The translations under genes were made by a program, and so were the position numbers. From the NCBI RefSeq assembly GCF_030581005.1, contig NZ_JAUQSX010000008.1, positions 1 to 64,000 on the forward strand: 64,000 bases of DNA, in the 5' to 3' direction. A model generated the notes under the pieces. The model was not told where the DNA came from. It did not search any database and saw only the letters and a list, made by a program, of their open reading frames with translations. Source of the DNA: Hymenobacter mellowenesis. GTDB taxonomy: Bacteria; Bacteroidota; Bacteroidia; Cytophagales; Hymenobacteraceae. This document shows, in pieces, positions 25,185 to 34,704 of the stretch (position 1 is its first letter; each line of letters starts with the position of its first letter).

Positions 25185-25718
25185 GAATAGCCGTCAAAGC
25201 CTGATTTTGGTCCAGCAAATTACGGGCCATACTTAACGAATTTTTGACAAAATGGAACTTATTTGTGATTTTTATTTGGTTCGCCTGACGTCCTTATTTT
25301 CAATGCAGTGCTTCTAGCCTATTCTGCTGCTTAGCGCGGCGAGTGGCCCCTCGCCGGTTCCGCCGATGGTCAGCCCAGCTCTTATCGCATTCATATATAT
25401 AAAATAAAGACAACAGCACGAAGCCCAGGCCGCCCCCTTTTGCCGTATTACAAGCAGAAGATGCTCCAAGCCGCTCAGAAATAATCCAGCTTTTTTTTAT
25501 GGCTTAAAAGCCGCATGAACAGCCTGCTGACTGGTTTTTTGACCAGCTTTCCTCCTTTTGCCCGGCTTGCAATACATTTGCTTTTTTGTATCTGCTTAAG
25601 CTTTCTTTCTACATTACATTGCCAAAAGCATGTACCTGTGTGCTGCCCGAAAGCATTGCCCAACGCATTTCCACCCCCTTTTCCACCCGTATTGTTCAAC
25701 CTTTTCCCCCTTCACCCC
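25185..25718. other. Divergent intergenic region, AT-rich, no gene recognised
   Basis: About 630 bases separate two divergent T9SS genes. The part from about 25210 to 25500 is AT-rich compared with the chromosome. A TACATTTG box at 25573-25580 on the plus strand could be the -7 element for the 25719 gene, though no well-spaced TTG precedes it. Open frames here look accidental. Confidence 0.4.
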
Positions 25719-27824
25719 ATGCATACACCTTTACACGCGCGACAGCGCGGGCCTTTGAACTGGGCTTTGTTGCTGTTGGCGGCGCTGCTGTTCAACAGTG
25801 GTTCCCTTCGGGCGCAAACGGCCGACACGTACGATTTCAGGGCCAGCAGCGGTACCTACACCGCACTGACCGGCGGCACGCCCGTGGCGACCATTCTCGT
25901 CGATGATGAACTGTCGGGCACGATACCCCTGGGTTTCTCTTTTGTGTTCGATGGCAACACCTACACCTCCTGCAAGGTGTCGTCGAACGGCTGGCTGACG
26001 TTTAACCCCGCCGCCTCCGGCAACAGTCTGAACAATGACCTCTCAACCGGCACGGCCAGCGAACGGCCCCGGGTAGCGCCCTACTGGGACGACCTGAGCG
26101 GCACCAACGGCTCGGCCAGCTACCTCACCACCGGCACAGCGCCCAACCGGGTGTTCACGTTTGAGTGGCGCAACTGGATTCGGCTGGGCCAGGCCGGGTC
26201 TGCTTTTTCGATGCAAGTGCAGCTAGTGGAGGGCACCAACGCGGTGCGCTTCGTGTACCGCTTGGAAACCAGCCCGGTTACGGGTGTGACGGCTTCCATC
26301 GGCTTGTCGGGCGTCAATTCCTTCTTATCGCTGGCCAATACCAGCGCTTCGCCGCCGGTTAGCTCGTCGTCTGAGACGGACAACATCGCCACCTTTCCGG
26401 CCACGGGCCAAATCTATACGTTCACACCGCCCGTGGTGACGGCCTGCCCCACGCCGCGCAACCTGAACTCGGCCGTGAGCGGTGCTTCGGCCGCGGTGTC
26501 GTTTAGCGTGACCAACGCCACGCCCGGGCCGTTTACCATTGCCTACGGTCCGGCGAACTTCAATCCGAACCTGCCCAACTCCAGCACCAACGCCTACACG
26601 ACTATTACGTCGACTGTGACGACGGTTGTGCTGACGGGCCTGGCAGCGGGCACTACTTACCAGTTCTACGTGATGCAGAACTGCGGCGGCTCGACGGGCA
26701 ACAGCAACTATTCTAACCCCGGCACCTTCACCACCAACCCCAACCCGGCCACTAATAACGAATGCACCACGGCCGTGGCCCTGCCGGTGGGCGGCACCTG
26801 CACCTCGCCCACCACGGGCGCCGTGTTTGGCGCCACGCAAAGCCTGCCGCCCACCACGAACTGCACCAGCACGTCGGCCAACGATGTGTGGTATTCGTTC
26901 GTGGCCAATGGGGCTACGCAGACCATTGCTTTCACCCCGCAGTTTGCCGGGGTGCTGGATGTGCGTTCGGGCAACTGCACCACTTCCACCAGCATCTTCT
27001 GCACCTCGGTATCGGCTGGCAACGCCTCCACCAGCAATGTTGGGGGCCTGACCAACGGCCAGACGTATTACCTGCGCGTGTATGCTTCGACCAGCCCGGC
27101 TCCGGTGGCCGCCAGCAGCACGTTCACGCTGTGCGTGACCACGGGCCCGGTAGGCCCGGCCAACGATGAATGCGCCAATGCCGTCCCGCTCAGCGTGGGC
27201 GTTGCGTGCGCCGCGCCGGTGGCGGGCACTTTGCAGAATGCAACGCAGAGCCTGCCCCCCACGGCTGGCTGCGCGGGCATTAATGCCTACGATGCGTGGT
27301 ATTCGTTTGTGGCCACGGGCCCTTCGCAGATTATCACCTTTGCTCCGCAGTTTGCCGGCATCATGAACGTGCGCTCGGGCGCTTGCGCCACTTCAACCAG
27401 CGTGTCGTGCGTGGCAACGGCCGCCGGCGCTACGAGCGTTAACACCATCACCGGCCTGACAAACGGCCAGACCTACTACGTACGGGTGTACAGCTCGGCG
27501 GCCACCCCGCCGGCGGGCACTGCCGCCGCGTTCTACTTGTGCGCATCGGGCCGGCCCACGGCTGCCCGCGCGCAAGCCGATACCGAAGCATTGGTGGTGT
27601 TCCCTAACCCTAGCAATACCGGCCAGCTCACCCTGCGCCTGGCAGGCACGGCCGGCCCCGGCCAGGCCACCCTGCTCAACGCCCTGGGCCAGGTGGTGCG
27701 CCGCCAGCAGCTGAGCAGCGCAACCGAGCAAACGTTCTCGACCCGGGCACTCGCCGCGGGCCTCTACACCCTGCGCGTGACGGTGGGCGAGCAGGTGCTC
27801 ACCCGCAAAGTGGTGCTGGAATAG
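25719..27824 (+). CDS. Secreted fibronectin-type/adhesion protein with T9SS type A sorting domain
   Basis: A 701-residue protein; start ATG at 25719 gives a proper signal peptide (LNWALLLLAALLFNSGSLRAQ). Residues about 25-230 form a beta-sandwich (TYDFRASSGTYTALTGGT, GFSFVFDGNTYTSCKVSSNG) like the domain often placed first in Bacteroidota surface proteins. A fibronectin type III module follows (TPRNLNSAVSGASAAVSFSV, TTVVLTGLAAGTTYQFYV), and then two tandem repeats of about 130 residues starting NNECTTAVALPVGGTC and NDECANAVPLSVGVAC, each with NDVWYSFVANG / YDAWYSFVATG. The C-terminus (VFPNPSNTGQLTLRL to EQVLTRKVVLE) is a T9SS type A sorting signal. Probable surface or secreted adhesin. Confidence 0.9.
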   Translation: MHTPLHARQRGPLNWALLLLAALLFNSGSLRAQTADTYDFRASSGTYTALTGGTPVATILVDDELSGTIPLGFSFVFDGNTYTSCKVSSNGWLTFNPAASGNSLNNDLSTGTASERPRVAPYWDDLSGTNGSASYLTTGTAPNRVFTFEWRNWIRLGQAGSAFSMQVQLVEGTNAVRFVYRLETSPVTGVTASIGLSGVNSFLSLANTSASPPVSSSSETDNIATFPATGQIYTFTPPVVTACPTPRNLNSAVSGASAAVSFSVTNATPGPFTIAYGPANFNPNLPNSSTNAYTTITSTVTTVVLTGLAAGTTYQFYVMQNCGGSTGNSNYSNPGTFTTNPNPATNNECTTAVALPVGGTCTSPTTGAVFGATQSLPPTTNCTSTSANDVWYSFVANGATQTIAFTPQFAGVLDVRSGNCTTSTSIFCTSVSAGNASTSNVGGLTNGQTYYLRVYASTSPAPVAASSTFTLCVTTGPVGPANDECANAVPLSVGVACAAPVAGTLQNATQSLPPTAGCAGINAYDAWYSFVATGPSQIITFAPQFAGIMNVRSGACATSTSVSCVATAAGATSVNTITGLTNGQTYYVRVYSSAATPPAGTAAAFYLCASGRPTAARAQADTEALVVFPNPSNTGQLTLRLAGTAGPGQATLLNALGQVVRRQQLSSATEQTFSTRALAAGLYTLRVTVGEQVLTRKVVLE

Positions 27825-27845
27825 CCCTCCGCGTTCTGGTCTGAA

Positions 27846-27888
27846 GAAAAAGTAGCGGCGTCGGCACTGGCTGGCGCTGCTACTTTTT
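27846..27888 (+). terminator. Intrinsic terminator
   Basis: AAAAAGTAGC...GCTACTTTTTCC, stem AGTAGCGGCG/CTGGCGCTGCTACT, 22 bases after the stop. Confidence 0.75.
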
Positions 27889-28067
27889 CCTGACGCTCCA
27901 AGCCAGGCCATTGGCGGCCGGCTATGCCAACTCATTGTGCTCCCACGCAAGCGCCGGTGCGGTGCACTGCGCTACGGCTGCGGCCGTCGGTATGGCAGGT
28001 GCTTCCGCATTTGCCGTTTCAAACTGCCAAGTTCTTTCACCTCTCTCCGTTCTTATTCTTTCAAGCC

Positions 28068-30929
28068 ATGCAACACATTGTACCCATGAAATACCCACCG
28101 GGTGCGCAGGTCGCCCCCACTCCGGCTTCGCGCTGGTGGCACCTCCCCATGCTGTTGGTACTGTTCCTGATGGCTCCCAAGGCTTGGGCGCAGACCTACA
28201 TCATTGGCACCAACCAAACGACCTGCGCCGGCACTATCTATGACTCGGGCGGGCCCAACGGCGACTACACCGACAATGAAAACCTGACCACGGTGATTAC
28301 CCCGGCCACGGCGGGGGCCAAGGTGCGGCTCAATTTCTCGGCATTCAACCTGGAAAACAACTACGACTACCTGCGCATCTACGACGGCCCCACGGCGGCG
28401 TCCCCGCTGCTGGTTTCGCTCACGGGCACTACCCTACCCGGTCAGGTCCAGGCCATTAACGCCACGGGCCAGCTTACGCTCGTCTTCACCTCCGACGGCT
28501 CGGCCGTCCGCGCGGGCTTTGCAGCTGCCATCACCTGCGCCGTCAACGTACCCACCGTCACCTCTTTCACGCCTACGAGCGGGCCGGCTGGCACGTCGGT
28601 GGTCATCACGGGCACTAACTTCACGGGTGCTACGGCTGTATCATTTGCGGGTACCAGTGCCACGGCCTTCACTATCAACTCGGCCACCCAAATCACCGCC
28701 TTCGTACCGGCTAATACCCTCTCGGGCAGCGTCTGCGTGACGACCCCTTCGGGCACGGGCTGCTCCTCGGCCAACTACGACACCGGCAACTATGTGATTG
28801 GCGCCAGCCAGGCCATTACCACCTGCGCGGGCACCATCTACGATTCGGGCGGGCCTAATGGCAATTATAGCAACAACGAAAACCTGACGACGGTGATTAC
28901 CCCGGCCACGGCCGGGTCCAAGGTTGTGCTTACGTTCTCGGCATTCGACCTGGAAAACAACTACGACTACCTGCGCATCTACGACGGCCCCACGGCGTCG
29001 TCGACGCTGATTGGTGCTTTCACGGGCACGGCTAACCCGGGTTCCGTTAATGCATCGGCGACCAACACCACGGGGCAGCTAACGCTCGTGTTTACCTCCG
29101 ACGGCTCGGGTACGCCCACGGGCTTTGCGGCCTCAATAGCGTGCTCGGCCGCCGTGCCGGGCATCAGCAGCTTCACCCCAACCAGCGGCCTGCCGGGTAC
29201 CAGCGTCGTCATCACGGGTGCAAACTTCACCGGCACCACGGACGTGACCTTTAATAACCTCTCGGCTACGAGCTTCGTGGTGAATTCACCCACACAGATT
29301 ACGGCTGTGGTGCCCTCAGGTGCCACCACCGGCCGCATTCGGGTGATTAATACGGCCTCTGCTACCAGCAGCACCAACTTCACGGTGCCCGCACCGACTG
29401 TAACCAGCTTCACGCCTACCACGGGCGGCGGCGGCACCTCGGTAGTCGTCACCGGCACCAACTTCACCGGCGCCACGGCCGTTGTCATCGGCGGAACCGG
29501 CGGAACCAACGTGCCCACTTTCACCGTCAACTCGGCTACCCAAATTACTCTTACCGTGCCCAACAGCGCGCTGGGTGGCCCCATTTGCGTAACCACGCCC
29601 GCCGGCTCTTCCTGCTCGACGGCTACTTTCACCACCGGCACCCCGACTTATATCATTGGTACGAACCAGACCACCTGCTCCGGGATAATCTACGATTCGG
29701 GGGGAGCATCCGGGCAATACACTGACAACGAGAACCGTACCACGGTGCTCACGCCGGCCACTACCGGGGCGAAAATATCGCTCACATTCTCGGTGTTCGA
29801 CACGGAGAGTTCTCTTGATGTCCTGCGCATCTACGACGGCCCCACGGCTTCGGCAGCGCTGATTGGCAGCTACAGCGGCACCACGAACCCTGGTACTGTA
29901 AGCGCCTCCCTGGCCAATCCCACGGGGCAACTCACGCTGGTATTCACGTCGGACGGCTCGGTCACTCGCGCGGGCTTCGCAGCTTCTATTGAGTGCTTGA
30001 GCTGCTACCCGGTAACGAACCTGACGGCCACCAACGTGACCACCACTTCGGCCGTGCTGAACTTCACGCCTGGCCTGGGCAACAGCAGCTACCGCGTGAC
30101 GTACACGCCCACCAACGGCACGGCCACCACGGTTACCGCCACGTCTTCGCCCTACACCCTGACGGGCCTGGTGCCGGCTACGCCCTACACCATCAGCATT
30201 CAGCCCCTGTGCGCCACGGGTTCGACCACAGCCACGACTACCGTTACGTTCACGACGCTGCTGCCCAACGACGAGCCTTGCGGCGCCCTCGGCTTGCGGG
30301 CCACACCCCTCACGGCGTCGAACTTGGGCGCCACCACGAGCGTGCAGAACGGCATCAATACGCCCAGCTGCGGCGGTGGGCCGCTGCCCAAGGATGTGTG
30401 GTTCACCTTCACGGCCACGGCCACCTCGTCGACGCTGACGCTGACCGGCAACGCCGCCGGCACGGTGCGCGTGTTCACGACGGGCAACTGCTCGACGGGC
30501 ACGTTTGCAGAATTTTTCTGCCGCGGTAGCGGCACCAACAACACTACCGTGGGCACCGTGACGGTGCCGGGCCTGACGGCCGGCACGCGCTACTACGTGG
30601 CCGTGAACGGCTTCGGCAGCTCCGATGCCGCGGGCTCCTTTACCATTGCAGCCACCAACGTACTGGCCACTAAAGCCCAGGCCAACACCAACGCCCTGGT
30701 GGTGTACCCCAACCCCAGCAACACCGGCCAGCTGACCATCAAGCTCAACGAGCTGCGGGGCGCGGGCCATTTGACGCTGTTCAATGCGCTGGGCCAGGCT
30801 GTGCGGACCCAGGCCCTGAGCGGTGCCGCCGAGCAAACCATTTCCACGCAAGCCCTCGCCACTGGCCTTTACACCCTGCGCGTGACGGTGGGCGAGCAGG
30901 TGCTCACCCGCAAAGTGGTGCTGGAATAG
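28068..30929 (+). CDS. Secreted CUB / IPT-TIG repeat protein with T9SS type A sorting domain
   Basis: About 953 residues; ATG at 28068 (or 28086) gives a signal peptide ending KAWAQ. Domain order: CUB (TTCAGTIYDSGGPNGDYTDN, YDYLRIYDGPTA), IPT/TIG (VTSFTPTSGPAGTSVVITGT), a second CUB almost identical in sequence, two more IPT/TIG units (ISSFTPTSGLPGTSVVITGA, VTSFTPTTGGGGTSVVVTGT), a third CUB, a fibronectin type III unit (VTNLTATNVTTTSAVLNFTP), a carbohydrate-binding-like segment (KDVWFTFTATATSSTLTLTG), and the type A sorting signal ending EQVLTRKVVLE. CUB-IPT arrays are typical of extracellular binding or protease-associated proteins. Ligand unknown; no catalytic domain is visible. The gene follows another T9SS gene on the same strand. 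Confidence 0.9.
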   Translation: MQHIVPMKYPPGAQVAPTPASRWWHLPMLLVLFLMAPKAWAQTYIIGTNQTTCAGTIYDSGGPNGDYTDNENLTTVITPATAGAKVRLNFSAFNLENNYDYLRIYDGPTAASPLLVSLTGTTLPGQVQAINATGQLTLVFTSDGSAVRAGFAAAITCAVNVPTVTSFTPTSGPAGTSVVITGTNFTGATAVSFAGTSATAFTINSATQITAFVPANTLSGSVCVTTPSGTGCSSANYDTGNYVIGASQAITTCAGTIYDSGGPNGNYSNNENLTTVITPATAGSKVVLTFSAFDLENNYDYLRIYDGPTASSTLIGAFTGTANPGSVNASATNTTGQLTLVFTSDGSGTPTGFAASIACSAAVPGISSFTPTSGLPGTSVVITGANFTGTTDVTFNNLSATSFVVNSPTQITAVVPSGATTGRIRVINTASATSSTNFTVPAPTVTSFTPTTGGGGTSVVVTGTNFTGATAVVIGGTGGTNVPTFTVNSATQITLTVPNSALGGPICVTTPAGSSCSTATFTTGTPTYIIGTNQTTCSGIIYDSGGASGQYTDNENRTTVLTPATTGAKISLTFSVFDTESSLDVLRIYDGPTASAALIGSYSGTTNPGTVSASLANPTGQLTLVFTSDGSVTRAGFAASIECLSCYPVTNLTATNVTTTSAVLNFTPGLGNSSYRVTYTPTNGTATTVTATSSPYTLTGLVPATPYTISIQPLCATGSTTATTTVTFTTLLPNDEPCGALGLRATPLTASNLGATTSVQNGINTPSCGGGPLPKDVWFTFTATATSSTLTLTGNAAGTVRVFTTGNCSTGTFAEFFCRGSGTNNTTVGTVTVPGLTAGTRYYVAVNGFGSSDAAGSFTIAATNVLATKAQANTNALVVYPNPSNTGQLTIKLNELRGAGHLTLFNALGQAVRTQALSGAAEQTISTQALATGLYTLRVTVGEQVLTRKVVLE

Positions 30930-30952
30930 CCCGTTGCCTGCCTCAAGGGCAC

Positions 30953-30987
30953 AAAAAAAGAGCCGGCAGGTTGCCGGCTCTTTTTTT
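30953..30987. terminator. Bidirectional intrinsic terminator
   Basis: AAAAAAAGAGCCGGCA-GGT-TGCCGGCTCTTTTTTT: perfect 10-bp stem between the convergent CUB-IPT and dehydrogenase genes. Confidence 0.95.
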
Positions 30988-31005
30988 GTGCGCGCTGGTT
31001 TTCCG

Positions 31006-32406
31006 TTATTCCACCACCAGCTTGCGGGTGGCGCGGCCGGCTGCGCTTTCGGCATGCACCAGGTAGGTGCCAGCCCGCAGGCCGCTCAGGTCCAGCACAG
31101 CGGAGAGAGTGCCGTCGGGCTGTAGCTCTCGCACGGCCCGGCCCGCCAGGTCGCGCACCGTGAGGCGGGAAGTGGCGACAGGCAGCTGCACGGTGGCCTG
31201 GCGGTGCGCCGGGTTGGGGAAGATATCGAAGGCTAAAGCTGCGGCCGGGCGGGTGGCGGTGGGCACGTAGGCGCGGTTTTCGAGCACCAGAATCCGGTCG
31301 TCGGTAGTGGCGGGGGCGCCGCGGCCGTCGCGGTTGCTGGTGCCGATGTACACCTTGCCCTGCGGGGACACGCAAATGGCGCGCAGCCGGCCAAACGTGG
31401 TGAGGTAGCCGGTAGAAGGCAAAATGGACTGGCCGCCCGCCGCCAGGGGCAGTTGCAGTAGAGAAGCGTTTTTGAGTAGGGCCAAAAGCAGGCTGCCTCG
31501 CCAGGCCGGGATGGCCGGGTGGTTGTAGTAGACCAGTCCGGCCGGGGCAATGGTGGGCGTCCAAGTGGTGAGGGGTTCGCGCACGTTGTTGGCGGCGCAG
31601 AAGGTGGCTTCGGCGGGCAGGTTGCAGTAGCCTTCCACGGTGGGCCAGCCGTAGTTGCGGCCGGCTTCTATTTTGTTGATTTCGTCGTCGTTGTTGGGGC
31701 CGTGCTCCGAGCTGTAGAGGCTGCCGTCGGGCAGCTGCACCAAGCCCTGCGGGTTGCGATGCCCGAAAGTGTAGACCGGGCTGCCCGGTATCGGGTTGCT
31801 GGCCGGAATGCTGCCGTCGAGGTTCAGGCGCAGGATTTTGCCGTTGAGCGAAGCCGTATTTTGCGCCTGGGGCTGCTGCTGGGCATCGCCGGTGGTCATG
31901 AGGAGAGTGCCATCGGCCAGCACCAGCAGGCGCGAGCCGCTGTGTGAGGTGGCCGCATCGATGCCGCCCAACAGCACCAGCGGCGCCGTAAGCGTGCCCG
32001 CGGCGGCCGAGTAGGTATAGCGCACCAGCTTCTCCTTGAGGGCGCCGGCCGCCGTGTAATTGTACACTACATATACGTAGGGCGAGGTGGCAAACTGCGG
32101 GTGCAGGGCCAGGCCGAGCAGGCCGCTTTCGCCAGTGGGCGTCACGTCGGGCAGCGTGAGCAGGGCCTGCACCTGGCCCGTGGCTGGGTCGACGCGGCTG
32201 ATGCGGCCGTAGCGCTCGGTCATCCAGATGAAGTTGTCGGGGCCCCACACCAGCTCCCACACGGTATTTAGGTTGGTGGTCAGGGCCGACACGGTGACGG
32301 TGGCCGCGCCCACCGGAAAGGTGCTGAGAGCGGGCGCCTGCGCGCAGGCGGCCAACGGCAGCGCCGCTGCCCAAAAGGCCAGCGTGGCATTACGTAAGTA
32401 GTTCAT
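31006..32406 (-). CDS. PQQ-dependent sugar dehydrogenase-like protein with T9SS type A signal
   Basis: A 466-residue protein; ATG at 32406 with signal peptide (AAALPLAACAQ). It is a six-bladed soluble glucose/sorbosone dehydrogenase-type propeller: NTVWELVWGPDNFIWMTERY, GESGLLGLALHPQF, HSGSRLLVLADGTLLMTTGD, TFGHRNPQGLVQLPDGSLYSS, EHGPNNDDEINKI, NYGWPTVEGYC and LRAICVSPQGKVYIGTSNRD. Family members oxidise aldoses with PQQ outside the cytoplasm. The last 75 residues (FDIFPNPAHRQATVQL to GRATRKLVVE) are a T9SS type A sorting domain, so the enzyme is exported across the outer membrane. Whether PQQ synthesis exists in this organism is not shown here. Confidence 0.92.
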   Translation of the reverse strand: MNYLRNATLAFWAAALPLAACAQAPALSTFPVGAATVTVSALTTNLNTVWELVWGPDNFIWMTERYGRISRVDPATGQVQALLTLPDVTPTGESGLLGLALHPQFATSPYVYVVYNYTAAGALKEKLVRYTYSAAAGTLTAPLVLLGGIDAATSHSGSRLLVLADGTLLMTTGDAQQQPQAQNTASLNGKILRLNLDGSIPASNPIPGSPVYTFGHRNPQGLVQLPDGSLYSSEHGPNNDDEINKIEAGRNYGWPTVEGYCNLPAEATFCAANNVREPLTTWTPTIAPAGLVYYNHPAIPAWRGSLLLALLKNASLLQLPLAAGGQSILPSTGYLTTFGRLRAICVSPQGKVYIGTSNRDGRGAPATTDDRILVLENRAYVPTATRPAAALAFDIFPNPAHRQATVQLPVATSRLTVRDLAGRAVRELQPDGTLSAVLDLSGLRAGTYLVHAESAAGRATRKLVVE

Positions 32407-32533
32407 GGCAATAGGCGTATGGCAGTAAGCGTGAATGAGAAAAGCCGTTGAATAGCTAACGGAACCTGCGCCCGGGCGGATGCCACGCCCGGCACTTTTG
32501 TAGCTTGCGGGCACATTCTTTCCCCGCCTTCTC

Positions 32534-32986
32534 ATGTCCGATTTCCTCACCGAAACCCACCTCAGCGGCTACACTCTCAGCACCGACCCGGGTCGGCTCG
32601 ACGTCGCGGCCATTCACCGCTGGCTGAGTGAAGAGTCGTATTGGGCCAAAAATATTCCGCTGGCCACCGTGGAGCGGGCCATTGCCCACTCGCTTAACTT
32701 CGGCCTCTACGCGCCCGACGGCGCCCAAGCCGGCTTCTGCCGCGTGGTGACGGACCGGGCCACGTTTGCCTGGCTATGCGACGTGTTTGTGCTGCCCGCG
32801 CACCGCGGCCACGGGCTCTCGAAGTGGCTGGTGCGCCAGATGCTGGCCCATCCCGACTTGCAAAACCTGCGCCGCCACCTGCTCGCTACCTTCGATGCGC
32901 ACACACTCTACCAACGATTCGGCTACGAGCCCTTGGACCGGCCCGACCGCTGGCTCGAAATCAAGAAGGATAAGCCGTATGGTTGA
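32534..32986 (+). CDS. GNAT family N-acetyltransferase
   Basis: A 150-residue acetyltransferase. LSTDPGRLDVAAIHRWLSEESYW at the start and LCDVFVLPAHRGHGLSKWLV (about residues 77-96), which holds the acetyl-CoA-binding RGHGL motif, are typical of the compact GNAT subgroup in which the C-terminal strand reads HTLYQRFGYEPL. The substrate is unknown. It is divergent from the sugar dehydrogenase gene and stands alone. Confidence 0.92.
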   Translation: MSDFLTETHLSGYTLSTDPGRLDVAAIHRWLSEESYWAKNIPLATVERAIAHSLNFGLYAPDGAQAGFCRVVTDRATFAWLCDVFVLPAHRGHGLSKWLVRQMLAHPDLQNLRRHLLATFDAHTLYQRFGYEPLDRPDRWLEIKKDKPYG

Positions 32987-33043
32987 GGCGCGTGCAGGCC
33001 TTCCCGATTGAAAGAGCCATCTAAACGATATACTTCTACCCTT

Positions 33044-34669
33044 ATGTACCTGTTCCGGACTTTTATACAGCCTTCGGCCAAGCATTACCCAGTCTGTTTG
33101 CTGGTGTTCCTCCTGAATATCGTCCTGACTTCCGGGGCTGATGCCCAGCAGCTGAACATCAAAAACGATGCCTTCTGGAATACCACCGACGGCCAGCCCA
33201 TTTATAGTCAGGGCGGCGGAATCTTCACCTTCAAAGACCCCAAGTCCGGACAGGAGAAATATTACTGGTACGGCGTGCATTACAAGGAGGCAGAAACTTA
33301 CCGCAACGCCCCCAACAAAACCCTGCCCCAGGCGAGCTACGAATCGGTAACCTGCTACACGTCGACCGACCTGGTGCATTGGACGTCGGAAGGCGACGCC
33401 CTGACCAAGGCCGAGGCCCTGCCCGACGGCCGCCCCACCTGGGTGGGCCGCCTGGGCGTGGCCTATTTGAAGGAAAGCGGCCAGTACGCCATGCTGGTGC
33501 AGCACGGCGCGGAGGTGCTCATTGCCGTGGCCAGCCAGCCGGCCGGCCCATTCAAGTGGCACCGGAAAATCAACATGCTAGACCGCATCGGCACGACTAA
33601 CACCGGCGACCAAACCGTCTTCACCGATGCCGACACCGGCAAGTCGTATTTGGTGTATTCGTACGGGCGGGGCCGCAGCAAAATCTACGTTTCCGAAATT
33701 GGCCTACGCAACGGCCAGGTGGATTTGCTCGATTGCACCAAGGTGTTTGAAGGTGCCGGCCGCGAGGGCAACTGCATGTTCAAGTACCAGGGCAAGTACT
33801 ACATGGCGGCGTCCAACCTGTACGGCTGGGATGCTTCGCTCGCCTATTACCTGGTTTCCGATAACATCAGAGGGCCATACGAACCTGCCAACAACATGCG
33901 CGTGCTGGAAGGCAGCGCCGACGATTACGCCCATGTCACGCAAACCGGTTTTTTTGTGAATGTGAAAGGCAGCCGGCAAGAAACCGTGCTGTATTGCGGC
34001 GACCGGTGGGCCGATTTTGCCGGCAACGGCCTAGGCTACAATCAATGGACTCCCTTGTCCTTCGCCGGGGCCACGCCATACTTCAATTCGCTGGGGTCGT
34101 GGAATCTGGATGCCAAAACCGGCGAATGGGAGGTGGCGGCCGACAACAACTACGCGAAGAACGGGAGCTTCGAAGCCGACCGCAAACAAATGCCGAGCCC
34201 GGTGAAGCCGGTGCAGACTTACCTGCTGGGCTGGGAAACCACCGTGCTCAAAGGCAACGTGGTTTCGCTCGACACCGCCACCTCGCCTGTGCTCAACTAC
34301 AACAACACCGAGGAGGAACGAAAAAGAGTTGTCGGTGAGAAAAGCCTCAATATCAGCGACAAGGTGCCCTTCGAGCGCCGGGTGTCACAGGTCATTCGCT
34401 CGTCGCCCTACGTGAAACTGCCCAACGGCTTCTACACGCTCACCGCCAGTATGAAGAACACGGCAGGCTTTTCCAACCTGGAAATGTATGCCGAAACCGC
34501 TGGCAAGCGTTTGGCTCACAGAGTAAAGCGGGCCAATCCACAGTGGACAACCATCGTGCTCAAACGCATACCCGTTAAGGATGGCAAAGTTGAAATCGGT
34601 TTCCGGGCAGTTGGCGCGGCCCGGGCTTCGTGCCGGGTGGATGATGTTTCGCTGGTGCTGGAGAAGTGA
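33044..34669 (+). CDS. GH43-like glycosidase with C-terminal carbohydrate-binding-like domain
   Basis: A 541-residue secreted protein (signal peptide ending SGADAQ). The N-terminal five-bladed propeller (about residues 30-350) has the GH43 signature GGGIFTFKDPKSGQEKYYWY, SYESVTCYTSTDLVHWTSEG, FTDADTGKSYLVYSYGRGRS, FEGAGREGNCMFKYQGKYYM and TQTGFFVN. The family usually has AHGGG in the first motif; here it is SQGGG, so the catalytic base should be verified. Residues about 375-540 (NYAKNGSFEADRKQ, SLNISDKVPFERRVSQVI, ASCRVDDVSLVLEK) look like a CBM4/9-type jelly roll. Closest functional analogues are exo-galactanases or arabinofuranosidases; the substrate is undetermined. The ATG at 33044 is preferred over an upstream TTG. 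Confidence 0.85.
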   Translation: MYLFRTFIQPSAKHYPVCLLVFLLNIVLTSGADAQQLNIKNDAFWNTTDGQPIYSQGGGIFTFKDPKSGQEKYYWYGVHYKEAETYRNAPNKTLPQASYESVTCYTSTDLVHWTSEGDALTKAEALPDGRPTWVGRLGVAYLKESGQYAMLVQHGAEVLIAVASQPAGPFKWHRKINMLDRIGTTNTGDQTVFTDADTGKSYLVYSYGRGRSKIYVSEIGLRNGQVDLLDCTKVFEGAGREGNCMFKYQGKYYMAASNLYGWDASLAYYLVSDNIRGPYEPANNMRVLEGSADDYAHVTQTGFFVNVKGSRQETVLYCGDRWADFAGNGLGYNQWTPLSFAGATPYFNSLGSWNLDAKTGEWEVAADNNYAKNGSFEADRKQMPSPVKPVQTYLLGWETTVLKGNVVSLDTATSPVLNYNNTEEERKRVVGEKSLNISDKVPFERRVSQVIRSSPYVKLPNGFYTLTASMKNTAGFSNLEMYAETAGKRLAHRVKRANPQWTTIVLKRIPVKDGKVEIGFRAVGAARASCRVDDVSLVLEK

Positions 34670-34704
34670 CGGCGCTCAGTGGTCAACGCACTTCCTGAAG
34701 CCAT

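Noticed and set aside
29316..31055. 579-residue open frame antisense to the CUB-IPT gene
   Set aside because: Arg/Gly-rich translation with no domain; it is the shadow of the T9SS protein.
31067..32374. 501-residue minus-strand frame in another phase of the sugar dehydrogenase gene
   Set aside because: Arg/Pro/Ala-rich, no signal peptide or domain; the dehydrogenase frame explains the region.
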